Source: Ophiothrix spiculata
Lineage: Eukaryota > Echinodermata > Ophiuroidea > Amphilepidida > Ophiotrichidae
NCBI GenBank assembly: GCA_000969725.1
Contig: JXSR01S034335.1
DNA length: 46,984 nt
Direction: 5' to 3' (one strand)
Shown in pieces: positions 1 through 12,440 of the stretch; position 1 is the stretch's first letter; each line of letters begins with the position of its first letter. The position numbers and the translations under genes are program-made. Below the pieces are notes generated by a model. That model was not told the DNA's origin. It saw nothing but the letters and a program-made list of their open reading frames with translations, and did not search any database.

Positions 1-2014
1 GTAGCAAGAACATTCGATTTTGGCTCATATATTAAGGATTATAGTTCAAGTAAAACATCGAGTAAACACTATAGACGTTTAGTTTTTTTAACTTTTTCAA
101 AGGGAACTGTGAGTGCAAAGGTCTTTACAAACGGGTTTCGTGTTTTTAATGCAAACTATCCATTAGTTGTTTCAAATAAATATTTTCCACTGTATTTCTA
201 TCACTGATATCTATTATTTTGTATTATCATGATAATCATTGATTATATAATTTGCTGCCGTCCGTCACGTTTCTACATGTTACACCAAATCGGACACTTG
301 ACTTCACCGATGATACATCCAGATGTTTTGGGGAAAATCACCTTAAAGTCAATAAGACTCAATCTGGGATTTAAATTAAGAAAAATCTTCACCTCTGACA
401 AGTGTCTTTGGATGAACACTGTTCTTGTAAATATTGATAAAGTGAGATTTACAATGCATGTAAACATGTATGAGCTTGCATGGCTATCTGTGGAAGATAA
501 GAAATGACTTTATTTTCATGTGATTATGAAGTTGTAAATCACACTGACATAATGTGGCATCGCATCAATTGAGATTTCAGAGTTGGTAAGACCTAAATAT
601 GTTTAACTAATTATGCTAAAGGGTCGAGCATGTCCTTAATTGTTGATATCTTCTGAACATTATGTATAGCACCACCTTTCAAGAAGTTGTAAATCATACT
701 GGGATATAATTTAATAATTTCAGAGTTGATAAATCATGTGAAATGGGCAAGTGAGAAATTCGCCTATTATAATTTGCATTGAAAACATCAATGCTCCTCA
801 AATCTTTAAATTATAGTCACTTGTTTGTCATAGACATAATATACCTTTTATGATAGAGCATCAATTATTTTCTCATTTCTGCATGATTCTTTCAAACCAA
901 GAGAAAGTAAATTACATGTAATCTCGAGTGCACTTACTACTTTCTTACCGTACGTGATAGCTAATCCCTTTAAAGTTTTCTCCCGATTGTTATCAGGTAC
1001 AATCTTTGTCCTTTTTATGTCACAAATTTGTTATCAGTTAATAATGTTAATTGGTATGACAGGTCTTATTGGTGGAATCTTTGTTTAATGTTCTATTCTA
1101 ATTTAAAGTTTAATAATAAAGTCATTGAAAGATATTTCATTATGATTTCTTCATGAAAGATGGTTGATGTATTTTCTTATTTTTCAATGTGGTAGTAATA
1201 TTGACAAAAGGTACCCCAATATTTGTTCGTTTTGTAAGTTTAAAAAATTGAATCTTATTAAATTGTCAAAAGTTGACATTACAAAAGAGGGAACATCTCA
1301 TAATGAAACTTTGTAAAATGAAATACATCTTACATTTGTTTAGACATATTTTGATTTCAACTTTTCAGATAAAAAGGTTTCATATCTAAAAATATGTTAA
1401 CAACTAAGTTCACGGTTATATTGATTTTTGCGGTTATATTGATTTTTGCAAAACTAGATTGTTTAATTTTTTTGTTCTTGAATTCCTATGTTTTAGTGAC
1501 TTTCCATACGCTCGATGCCAAAGATCGCAACCATATTTTGCATGGAGGATTTATTTATAGGTAAAATTGGCAAAATGCTAGTTTTTCCGATCGTTGATTT
1601 AAATACACATGTTCAATATAAAGTAATTTATTTGCAAAGTACCAGTTAAAATTGTCAGTTATCACGCTTTATCAAAAAGACACTGTAACAATTACTGACA
1701 ACAGATGCTTTATAATAGTATCATTACCGTAACCAAATACCGACTAAATAGATTTTCGCAACAAAGTAACAATTATATTCATTTGATGACAACTAAAGAC
1801 CTATCAATAAACATTTTTAGAGATTTTCTTCCACCAATAACCCCTCAAGTAGTCGTGTACTTTTGAAAAAACTCTTATAAAAAAGACCTGGATGAATTAC
1901 AAACCCGCCACGCCTGCTTAATTTCGAAACACAAATGTTACATATATCATTGTTATATCATTGCCCGTTTTACAATACGGACTTGAACACTAAAGAATAC
2001 AGATTTGAATTGTA
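1..2014. other. Non-coding block, first copy of upstream duplicated segment
   Basis: No gene is recognisable here. The stretch aligns by eye, with many substitutions and small indels, to 32468-34638. Shared landmarks include the opening AGCAAGAACATTCG and the closing ACACTAAAGAATACAGATTT. About 100 bases near positions 50-150 have no counterpart in the second copy, and about 150 bases near 33680-33840 of the second copy are missing here. Short ORFs at 229-507 are not conserved between the copies, which argues against coding. Confidence 0.75.
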
Positions 2015-5000
2015 TATTGTCCCGCTTTGGATTTATTATATATGTTTGTCCCTTATAGGTCTTTAACAGATGATTTATTAAGAATTTTTACAAAGTCTCT
2101 GGGCGACAATTTCTTTTATTGCTCTGTATTTTCGGGTATATTTGTATAGCTGAGTGGTAATCAGTTTTGTACTTGTCTATTCTCTAATCTTTGAGGCAAT
2201 TGGGTTGCGTTCAGTATCATATGATTTGAATGGTATAAAACCCAGAAAAACACCCTGAGTCAAAAAGATTATAAATAAAGATACAGGTTTTGAATTGTCC
2301 CTAAGTAGATACATTTATCGTTTAAAAGTCGGCCATAGCCGTGAACCTGACATTGATCTTCGCAATGATTAATTCATTAGATTTTGAAAATCTTTTTCGA
2401 CTTGATAATAAAATCATGAAAGAAAAAAGTAGTCCTTATGTGGGAATATGGGATTTTGAAAACAATAACAGTTTCTTTTATCAACATAGTATACCCAATA
2501 TTGAAGTTAAGCCTATCAGACATAAGGTATCCATCTCCTGCAAATCGTTGCATAATATTTGAATGTGATGTGTGTTTCTTATTTAATTTGTCCCTTACCC
2601 TTGATCTTCTGTCTTCTACCGTTCCACCTTCATTCCTTCCTTTCTCTCCTCTTTGCGAGGTCAACTTCAGTCTGTCCATAATCACTATAAAATAGGTCAA
2701 GCAATACATTTTTAACTAACAGAGAGCTGGAGTTCGTTAAAAATTTCACTCCTCTTTCACGTCTTTTGCAAACTTCTTTTTGATAGGTCTAATAAATTTT
2801 AACAAAACAAAACAAATAAATTACCGTATAATGACAACTATTGAACCGATATATTAATGAATTTTCGCAATATGTCAGATTTCCATATCTTATTTGATAA
2901 GTCTCTACTGATCTTTTAAACACAAAAAAGAAATGTTTTTTGTTGAATATTGAAAGAAAAATAGAGCAAATATAACCTCTGGGTTCAACGTGTTTGTTTG
3001 AATATAAAATACAACCGTTCAAGAGTTCTTTAATAGATCTTATTTCGACACCACCATCAAAAATAATTTAAAATACTATTCTTCGTAGCATAATTAAACC
3101 AAACATGGCAATAAATGATTTTTATCAAAAGAAACCTGATAAACCTGACATTATAAATCAGATTTCATTAGAATCATTAATTTTTCTCATATTTCTTGTA
3201 TTTTTCAATCCATCGAAGCGTCTTCACTTATAAAACCTCACCTTATGTTCCCGGGAGCCTTTGAAATGAATTTGATCATGAAAAATGACAACTTCCTTCA
3301 AGAAAAATATTCAGTTTTTAAATCTCACGATGTTGTCAAAAAGGTCGCACGTGCCCATTCTAAAAATTCACAAAAGTTGCGTTCCGCCACAAGGGAACAA
3401 TGTGTTCCAAGTCTAGAGTAATAGCATTATGAGAATTATACCATTATAAAACTTGTATTTTGATAGGATTTAATCACTGATTGCGCCAAAACATGTGTCG
3501 ATTTGATATTTGATTTAAAATGAATAAATAAAATTTAATCCCACCAGCATGAAACTTTGTCTGTCATAAAACACCGCCGCAAAGTGCTCGTTGCGACGCA
3601 GTGTAAAACCATTTCGTATAATGCAATCGTATTTAGTAACATAAAAGACTTACGAACAAAACGTGAAAACGATATTGGATTTATGTGTTACTATAGCTGT
3701 GCGTTGTCATGAAAATGATTTTGATATAATCTTCTCTGTCGATATTTGTTTAAATGCCTTATGTTTCAGAATTTAAAGTCATGGAAACTAGGCCGGCTTT
3801 GGTATCTTTTTAATTTTAAGTTTATTTATCTTTTATTGCCTTATATACCAGACTTTGGTTTTTAATGCATTTTTAAAATTATATTTTTGGTCTAAAATTG
3901 ATTCACACTGTTTGCGAAGGTATTTCTGCTGATCATAACAGACTTGGTTGGATAAAGCATTTGATACAATGGATCAATGAGGTAATTTCATTCTCTTTAG
4001 CCAAATTAATATTGTTGGACTATACATTTTCGGTCTGAACGTTGTTTCCTACTGTGACAACCGAATATGTTAATGATGGGCTTCGTGCTAAGGGCACAAT
4101 GTATACAACTTGCAAATTTTCACAGCGCCAACTGCGGCCAAACATTGTCGTTGAAAGTTAACCGCAGCATGACTGATGGTGACCTTCACCAAAACAACAC
4201 CCATTATTAGAAAGTTAAGGAGTCTGAATATATTACCGGGTTAGTGGTGTCTCGGGGTGTAACAGAGCGGAACAAATAAGTTGAATTAAATCACATCATA
4301 GATTAGAGAAATATGTATAATCAGCCCGATTATCCTTGATTAATGTGTGGCAAAAATTATCACCCAGATTGTTTGGAACCAGTGACTCAAAGCATCCTTC
4401 ACAACGAGTGATTTGCACAAAAGTCATGTCACTTCCGCAGCTCATTATTCACAGTGATTACTATTTTAAGTAGGCCTACAACTGCTAGTATTTATCATAA
4501 AATCAATCATGTAGATATTGAAATTGTCATACACACATGATGTGTGCGATCGACATACATGTGCCAGCATGAAACCTATTTCACATAGATGACAATGTAA
4601 AACGGTTTCAAGTTAGCACATAATTCGAAATCGCACACAACACCGTACTCGGGTTCATTTTGCGGGTGCACAAAAATGAGTGATAATTTCATTGTCTAAA
4701 TTTTTGGTATCCATATCAAAATATCTACCATACTCAAAGGCTGTTAGACAACTAGTTGACTTGAAATCTTTTGATCCACAAATAGGAGAAAAAACGGTTT
4801 GTTTTCATACTTTTCATGAAACAATCTCTTTAATCTTTCACAAACATAAAACGGTAGCAATAACGTGAAAAAAAATTAGTTTACTAACCAGCCCTATATG
4901 TCTCCTACAAACCTTTGTCTTTAGATTAATCTTTATTGTTAGTAATTAGACGCAGTACATGCACCCGTAAAAGTGGTAAAATGAAGAAAAATTGCCATAG

Positions 5001-7009
5001 AAAAGTATACAGATAAGCTAACCTCTCGCCAGCTAGGGAGTCAAGTTGGTCACCGACAACGCAACTGGAGATTGATCAATCAACGAAGCGAATTAGTTCA
5101 GCATGTGGCGCTGTGTTCAGTTGTATGGTGTTTATACATAATGAAAAAGATGTGAGGGCTTCGTGTAGAATAAACGGTGAACTCTTTTAAAAAACACCTA
5201 CTAGAAACAATTGTAGTCTAAATACCTTAACCATGGTACATAATCTTGTATATAGTTGTCAGTAATTCACACAAAAAGGACCACTTCTGTAGGGAAATCT
5301 GAAAATAAATGAAATCAATAAAATTTAATTTGAAATAAAATTCATGACAGATAACAATAACCCAGATATCATATTTCTTCATTCCTCTCAAATTTGTCAA
5401 CAAAAGTTAAGATATACTAGATAATCATTTGATACAAAAATGTGAAAAAGAAACAGATTTTTAAATTGCGATGATTTTGAAGCCTTCTGTTTTCCCCTGA
5501 GTTTTGATTACCAGATGGTCAGTAGAAGTGACCGATCAACACACAACTCTTAGTTCTCTATGAATTGTTTTAGATGTTTTTTGTAAATACTCTAGTGATG
5601 ATACATGGCTGGTCCCCTCTGAGTCGATGGCGCGTGTCGTTGCCGGGTAATCTAGACTTGATTTGAAACTAAAAAGGTTTGGTGGCTGAATTTTAAAGCG
5701 TATTTAATAGGTCAGTGTAAAGCAAAATGCATGTTTGATACAATCGTGTGGATTCTGATTTGATTGGACGTATGTCACATTTCGTAGAACATAATGAGCA
5801 TCTATTTTAGAAACATTGTTAAACATGGTGTCATTAATCCTCATCGTGCTCATTCGTTCAGGAGTTGTTCAGGGGTTGTTATTAACTGGACAACATGCGG
5901 TCGATATTTTTGCTACTGTAACAATTTTTGCCCGGGAATTTTTAACAAAGAGAGTTGGAATCTGTAGCCAACGTGGTCAATGTCCGAAGCAAATGTATCC
6001 GATAAATTACACTGTTTTGGACAACTGTTACCATTTCATTTGTCGTGTTTAGTTTGAACATACTTTAATTATTGCAAAACATTAGGGATGTCATTCGCAC
6101 GTAGTACCTGTTGACTTGCTCCTTCGGACGACAATGCACATCATCTCCGGATCAAAATCAAAAGTTGACTGTTATAACCATAACTTACCACCTTCGATAA
6201 CTTCCGGGGTTTACAAGTGTATCTCCAGAATCGCTCCACTGTACTTACAAGATCTTATGACGCTCCCGATGATGTTGAAAGCAGGCGCAGATTACACTCT
6301 TAATATATAATAATAACAAAAATCGTGTGTGTTCACTATGTACATTTTGTTTTATAATGATAAACTATTTGTCATGCGCTAAAATTAACAAATACGCATT
6401 TCTTAACTCCTAATTTCCGCTGTTATAAAACACAATTTGCATAATAATTATATTCACAAGTTCTAAAGATAATCTTTCACTCTGAACAAAAATGCTGAAA
6501 GGGTGTTTTAATGATAAAAACACCAATTTTCGTTTCGTATATTAGAGAAGACTAAAAAAAGGTTACATTTTGAAAGCATATATGTTCATATGATTGAATA
6601 ATTATCCTTTTATCATATTAGACCAAAAACTACTATTTTCTAATGAAGAGTCAAATGGCATCTGTGTTTTTTTTTCTTGAAAAAGTTACTCGAACACCAT
6701 TTTAGCAATGACCACTTCAATAAGTTTCTAACTGATGAATCTGCCATCCAATTCTAAGCGAGAGGAGAAATAAGCAAGTTAATGGTTTCATAAATGGTTG
6801 CGATTTGTGGTTTAAGTGCTTTTAAAAATGTCCAGTGCAACATGCCCCGACCACTGGCCACCTCTATTATGTTGTAAAGATTCAAAAAGGATACTATTTT
6901 AAGGAGCGCGTTCGGTGTAATTTGACAACCAGATGTTGGGGAAAATAAGTAGCCATCAAACAGCGAACAATGTAAATCTGAAATAAAGTCTTAAAGAAAT
7001 CCCACTTTG
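2015..7009. other. Long stretch with no recognisable gene
   Basis: I see no coding exon, RNA gene or clear repeat here. The sequence is AT-rich with frequent stops in all frames. The longest ATG frames (for example 5816-6052) have no motif I recognise. A somewhat GC-richer patch near 4080-4300 and another near 5010-5170 could be conserved regulatory DNA, but nothing in the sequence proves it. This stretch lies upstream of PRDM12 and has no counterpart in the second copy of the locus. Confidence 0.55.
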
Positions 7010-7500
7010 TGTTAAATGATGAATATAAAAGCCATATATTTGTTGGGAAAATCCAAATAAATACCACTTTAAGTGCCGTGCTCATAAACATTGGTAAACA
7101 GACGCACATGGGCAATGGTAAATCACATTAAAAAGTACGCATACTCTTCTAACTCCAAGTAACAGTTCCATCAGGTGATACGTACGTAGTCAGTTGCTTG
7201 ATTTTGCGATGATGGTTCAAGGTATCAAAAGCCTTATCTTTGTTGAGAAAATCTAAATAAATACCATTTTAAGTGCCGTGCTTACAAAGATTGATAAGCA
7301 GATGTAAAGTGATCATAAGAACTCACTTATACACTGCTCCCTTATGAATTTCATCAGCAGGTCGTACGTACTCTGTCTAGCTATATTTTGCAATGATGAT
7401 CAACGAAAGCATCATTGCAAAATCAAGATAGAGCAACGTACGACCTGCACTCCCGGCCTGCACTGTAATGATGATGATCCATGGTATCAAAACCCTTATT
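7010..7500. repeat. Degenerate tandem repeat, about 2-3 units
   Basis: A phrase resembling AAAGCC(A/T)TAT.TTTGTTG, then AATAAATACCA.TTTAAGTGCCGTGC, occurs near 7027 and again near 7227. A more decayed form of the same opening, GGTATCAAAACCCTTAT, appears near 7485. Tracts with GTACGTA and ATTTTGCAATGATG recur between them. The unit is about 200-250 bases and too diverged to fix its borders. Confidence 0.6.
7358..7449. repeat. Long hairpin (about 40-bp imperfect arms)
   Basis: The left arm begins GCAGGTCGTACGTA and ends TTTTGCAATGATG. The right arm, read on the other strand, begins GCAGGTCGTACGTT and ends TTTTGCAATGATG. About ten bases separate the arms. It is a foldback inside the degenerate repeat, and its arm ends carry the same CGTACG hexamer that fills the element just downstream (7621-8750). 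Confidence 0.8.
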
Positions 7501-7620
7501 TCTTCAAGAAACCACTACGTAGTGTTTGCTGAGAAAGCAGGCATACAAACTTTGTTTGAGCACTCATTTGTTTACTTTTCAGCCCGATACATCCTATTCA
7601 CAATTCTAATTGAGTTATCT

Positions 7621-8750
7621 AAAGCTACGGTCACAATGATCGTACGCGATCAAAAGACTCGTACGACTCCTTTAAGAATGAAGCTCGTACGACGTTCGCA
7701 CGGTGTTCGCAAGAATATGTTTTTTTTTTACATATATCTGACAAATGTTTAATTGTTATGAAATTTCTTTTCTGGGCAATGTTAATAGAAGTATTTCCCC
7801 TTGACGAAAATGAGTTTTGTTTTTAAAACAGATTAAAAAATACCCTTACGACAGGTCGCAAACGCCTTACAAACAAGCTGCGATCAGTTGTTTTGACCGA
7901 TTCGTACGAACGACCCAAGAACGTTGTACGATCAAAAACAGTTCTTAAGCTCGCAGACTGGTTATTTGTCACGTTCAATATCTTGATACGAGTGCCTTGC
8001 GAATACCTGCATACGATTGCCGCACGACGTTCGTACGGCGTTCGTACGACTGTCGTACGAACATCGTAAGAGCTTTGCCATTGTAATTCCTATTCAAATG
8101 AATGCTTTTTAATGTGGAAGTTGACAGAGACGTGCTAATCATCTCTCTGGGATTATCATATAGTAATCACATTTGCATTATATGTTGATATTGACATGGT
8201 CGGTGAACATACCAATGGCTCGTAGGAGCCATTGGTATGCTGTTCTCAAACATTACTGGCCATTGATTATGTCAACAAGGATAGGGACTGCGACTGATTT
8301 TTGTTTCAGGGGGTTGAATACCGTACTCTTACCGTACTAGAAGTTGAAAGTATTGAGTGCGAGTATGCTTTGCGATAGTGGCACCATGGAGAATTTGAAT
8401 ATGATTTGTTGTAATGACGGTATTTTGTGCCGTAAAATTACTTTTACCCTACTCTTTTCTCTTTCTGTAATTCTACACCTTCTCTTAATACCCTTTCTTT
8501 ATTTGTTTTTTCTCTATTTCGTGTTGTATCACCCTTTTCACGCTTTATTCTTGTACTTTATTGACAAAATTGTCACAAGTCTATCGCACGAACACAGTCA
8601 GAAATGTGTGCGACCTTGCGAGCTGATTATGTGTAAACACTCTTTCGTAAGACCACCGCAAGACGCTCGTACGAATGTTTACGAAGTGGTCAAATAAACA
8701 TTGTTAATCGGTCGTACGACCGCCGTACGACCTATTGTGACCACAGCTTA
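7621..8750. mobile_element. Foldback/MITE-like element with subterminal CGTACG array
   Basis: The ends are inverted copies: AAGCTACGGTCACAAT on the left and, read in reverse, AAGCTGTGGTCACAAT on the right. Inside are at least ten CGTACG hexamers, mostly as TCGTACGA-like palindromes, clustered near 7640-7690, 7910, 8030-8060 and 8668-8730. No transposase ORF is visible; the frame at 8344-8697 is hydrophobic and has no motif I know. No clear target-site duplication was found, so the borders are approximate. I infer a non-autonomous DNA transposon; the superfamily is unknown. Confidence 0.65.
8208..8239. repeat. Perfect 13-bp hairpin
   Basis: The arms CATACCAATGGCT and AGCCATTGGTATG are exact reverse complements around a six-base loop. 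It sits near the middle of the CGTACG-rich element and could be its fold centre. Confidence 0.85.
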
Positions 8751-9020
8751 AGATTTCAATTTTAAACACGTTTTCTTGAAATGTTTGTTAATAAAACCTA
8801 TTGTTAGAAAATGACCATGAATCTAGCCCCTTGCGATTGGGACTAGCACGATTTGAAAGAAAAGAAATAATGGTGACTAAACTCTCTCACGAAAAATATA
8901 TTACCTATAATACCGGGTACATAAAGGATCTTTGAAGTAAAAGTTACTGGTAAAAAAGGAACATAGAATGGAGTTAATAGTTGCGCACGTGCCGTATTGG
9001 TCATCAGCCTCGGGAAAAAA

Positions 9021-9305
9021 CCTGTCCATGGCATAATCATATGGACGTCCAGAAAGTTTTGCGTTTTAAGACAGGTCAATGTCCAGATTGAAGCTTTCGT
9101 GATTTTTTGGGTATGCTTTATTCCCAGTAATTAATATAAAATAACATCGTATCCGGCAAAAACCTGTCCATGGCATAATCATATGGACGTCCAGAAAGTT
9201 TTGCGTTTTAAGACAGGTCAATGTCCAGATTGAAGCTTTTTGTGATTTTTTGGTATGACTTTATATCCAGTAATTAATATAAAATAAACATCGTATCCAG
9301 CAAAA
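9021..9305. repeat. Tandem duplication, 142-bp unit
   Basis: The phrase CCTGTCCATGGCATAATC starts at 9021 and again at 9163. The two units are nearly identical up to the ATCGTATCC motif, differing by a few bases and small indels, so the duplication is recent. No coding function is apparent; the - strand frame at 8843-9079 only crosses it by chance. Confidence 0.9.
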
Positions 9306-10524
9306 TTGGAGGAATCCAGGGGTTTATATTGTTTAAATAATGATATTGCCCCAGATTATTTTTGAATTAAATTAAATTGAAAAGAACAGATTTATTTTAC
9401 TTTAATTGTTCTTTGTTAAATACACTAATAAAGTTAGATAACAATTGAAAGAAAATCATTGGATAATCGTGTGGATTTAATCATAATAATTAACAAGTAA
9501 GAATTATCTAGGTTACTTTTGGATTACAGTCAAAGTAAACCTCTGCTAAAGGGGAAAATATGCAACTTAGATTTTACAAAAGTGAATATAAGAGCTTTAG
9601 CCCATAGCTATCAATTGTACACATGGTTTTAAGGATATAAATTGTTACGTCAAAGAGCATTTTCTGCCAGAAACATTTTGAACTGCCCACTTTTCATAAA
9701 ATCTATACCCGTAAACTACGGCTTACATATGGAGATCTTTAAGTGCCTACCAAAATATGCTTCACCGAGTGATTAAAATATTTTTGATAACAAACACATC
9801 CCGATGACAGCTGAATGTTGTCAAATTAAGACATTATAAATGTGACACTTGGTTGTCTATGACAATAGATGTCACATTAAAATAACATTAGGTTACCATG
9901 GCGACGAAAATGGAACTATGTAACAAGATATTTTATAAAGAGGGCATATAAAAGTTATTTTTAACATCATTTTGTTTAATTATTGTATTTCATTTAATGT
10001 CTTTGTTCATGTTTAGAGCTCTTTATTTCCATACGTAGAACCCAATAGATATTAGTTTCCATGAATAGCTCAAGTCAACTTTTATCGCCTAAGTTAAAAT
10101 CATGCAGAGATGAAATTGAAATAATAAAAAGACATTCGATATTACTACGATCAATTGAATTATCAACAGACACAATATATAAGAGTGTACAGTTTCTATT
10201 TTCAGAAAACCCTAACGATGTTTATTGCACCTCTAAGAAGATGTCTAATACATCGCTCTTATAAATCCAGGACTTAAAAATGTATTTTTGAATATTAAAA
10301 CCAGGTATTTATGTAAAGAAGTTAAGACCTACAGAAGATAACGTAACTCATGTGTATATAGTAACTATTCTATTCTATATTTCTTCTTTGATTTTTCACA
10401 CAACATTATTTTCTCAACGATACTCCTTATTTTCTGACTAATATTTAGTTTTTTACTCCTTGATGTTAAAATTGACATAAGTTTTTGGAACTTGTTTTTG
10501 GATATAAATATATATTTCATCAAC
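9306..10524. other. Intergenic, nothing recognised
   Basis: AT-rich sequence without a convincing gene, RNA or repeat. The ATG frame at 10061-10264 has no recognisable domain. Confidence 0.5.
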
Positions 10525-11040
10525 ACTGAGAGATGCACACTGTTGTATATTGCACCAAAATACATCTTAATGGTTAATCATAACAATAAATGACCACCAT
10601 GCAGTATTCTTAATAAAGGGAAATGGAATCGAAGATATTTGGTTTATGATTTCCAGCTTGCGTACTCGGCCTCACGGCTGTATGGTATCTATGGAATACA
10701 AAGACAGCCTATTTCTTTTCAATTATGAGATTAACAAAGGTAGATATGTCAAAATGTTATTTACTACTGCAAAAAAGAGTCCGTTACTTCTGTTCAAATT
10801 TAGTGTGAAACCCAAGCTCTAGACATGCTAAACATATCGAATCCGCACTCGCTGGTCACGGTCTTTGTATCACATGGTTACAATAACCCGTGAGGCAAAG
10901 TGCGCAAGCAAGCAATCTTAAACGAAATATCTTCGATTCCATTTCCCCTTAAGGATACTGCATGGTGGTCATTTATTGTTATGATTTACCATTGAGATGT
11001 TAAGTTGGTGTAATATACAACAAAGTGCTCCACATCTTGC
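10525..11040. repeat. Large inverted repeat (foldback), arms about 120-185 bp
   Basis: The left arm contains AACAATAAATGACCACCATG near 10583 and GGAAATGGAATCGAAGATAT near 10618. The right arm contains the exact reverse complements near 10930 and 10960-10980. Weaker pairing continues inward through GCTTGCG..CTC..CCTCACGG, so the unpaired centre is only about 150 bases. It probably represents a foldback transposon. No target duplication was identified. Confidence 0.85.
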
Positions 11041-11822
11041 ATTATTTGGATAAACTTTACGACACATCTTGATTTTGAAAATGGAGAGGTTAAGTTTTGC
11101 GAGTTTGTTCGTTTATTTACCATATGTTTTTTGGTCTTGATTACCCGATGATGGAAGGTTTCTTGAGACAAACGCGGAATACATGTGTTTACATTGGTTA
11201 AGAACATTTTAAAGTCATTTTCTTCAGTAGCCTAAACCTGGTCGGTCTGTGGATAAGTGAAATTAAATCCTCTTTAAATGAACACCTTGGGTGTAAATGT
11301 GTTTAATACTACCTTTATTTCAACATAAAGTTTCGATTAGTGTTCTTCTTAGGAAGATAATTTCGTAAAAATTTCCAAATTTACACTGTCTCAATTTTTA
11401 AAACAGTTACACTGGATCCCGGGCACCGTATTAAAGTTGCAAAAATTTAAAGTTGACACAATCTTACCTCAAATGAAATTCCCTACTGATTCAACTCACT
11501 TTAATACTCCTCATTTATCCACAGAAAAAAAAAACCTGGTAATTTGTGGTCTTGATTCTGGCGTGCATAGTGGTTGGTCGTCAGTGATGCGTTGTGTAGG
11601 TTATTAATTTCGCCTGTGCTTCCATGGCGCTGTGACGATTTGTAATGGTGACGAGTCGATACAGTTCTTGACTTGTCAGAGTGGAGTTTAGATGTAGAAG
11701 AGTTTTCTCTTCTCTATGCCTGTAAGTGCATTGTCGAACACAGGAATACAGGAAATAGCATCCGGAATATTTGTTTGAATTTTTTTCTTAATCGTTATTG
11801 ACTTTACTGACATTTTTTCGAT
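11041..11822 (+). other. Upstream region and probable 5' UTR of PRDM12
   Basis: No other gene is visible here. A CpG-containing, less AT-rich patch lies around 11540-11720, directly upstream of the inferred first coding exon, and could hold the promoter or 5' UTR. No TATA box or initiator can be called with confidence. Confidence 0.35.
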
Positions 11823-11838
11823 ATGGATAAAATTAAAG
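11823..11838 (+). CDS. PRDM12: PRDM12 coding exon 1 (short, inferred)
   Basis: The sequence ATG GAT AAA ATT AAA G is followed at once by a consensus donor GTAAGA. It encodes MDKIK and ends in phase 1. That is exactly the phase needed by the acceptor at 12266-12267, where exon 2 opens with two bases that complete a Glu codon. The inference rests on phase, donor strength and proximity. Vertebrate PRDM12 has a longer N-terminal region before the PR domain (tens of residues), and I found no coding sequence for it upstream. Other possible starts are the Met codon two residues into exon 2, or an exon outside the recognisable sequence. RNA evidence would decide. Confidence 0.5.
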
Positions 11839-12267
11839 GTAAGACCATGGGCACGTATTGTCGCGCAGTTGACTTCAACTGAATAAAATGTATTGACGTT
11901 AATTCAGCGACTAATTCAGACGCTAAGCTTTCGGTAATAAGAACTATCTTCAGTATATAAAGTTAATGAAAGTATCCATGGAAACCTGCAATGCGATAAA
12001 CCGTCAGGAAAAATGTTCAGGATTGTCCGTGCAGTGTGGTGCTTAATATTTAACCGTAGTCTAATTTTTATGATAATATGGTTTTCTAGCCATAGGACTG
12101 CGTTTAACTCTGTTAGGCAAAAGTATATACATGATAAAGCACATGATGAGTGACAAGTATATATAACAATGTTTGACATGTTTTAAAAAATTGATAATCC
12201 ATTTTTTAAAGACCGATAAGTTAAATTAATGTTGCATTCTCATTTCTCTTGTTTGAACTCTTTACAG

Positions 12268-12440
12268 AAATGCCGACTCCTCCTCAAGTTACTCTCTGTC
12301 CATCATCGTTACCAGGTGCTTCCGTTGGTGTATTTTCCGCAGATTGGATCAAAGAAGGGACAGAGATGGGCCCGTTCACTGGGAAAGTGGTTCGACTCCA
12401 AGACATTGCCAAAGACATGGATAATATATTTATGTGGGAG
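12268..12440 (+). CDS. PRDM12: PRDM12 exon 2, N-terminal part of the PR/SET domain
   Basis: The exon is bounded by a TTTACAG acceptor and a GTAAGT donor. It encodes residues 6-63 of the predicted 313-residue protein, beginning the PR domain: SSLPG, then GVFSADWIKEGTEMGPFTG and ending MWE. The GTEMGPFTG segment is characteristic of PRDM12-type PR domains, which are SET-like modules in transcriptional regulators. Vertebrate PRDM12 is a nuclear factor needed for nociceptor and some neural specification; it works largely through partners such as the methyltransferase G9a, and the PR domain itself has little or no proven catalytic activity. That role is family knowledge, not seen here. The exon ends in phase 0, matching exon 3. 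No counterpart exists in the second copy of the locus. Confidence 0.93.

Noticed and set aside
5816..6052. 78-codon frame with a hydrophobic start that could be a signal peptide of a small secreted protein
   Set aside because: No family resemblance, no splice partner and no second-copy comparison available. The length is within chance for this composition.
8344..8697. 117-codon hydrophobic frame inside the CGTACG element as a possible transposon gene
   Set aside because: It is rich in Leu/Phe from T-rich DNA, has no transposase motif, and runs into the CGTACG-rich right arm.
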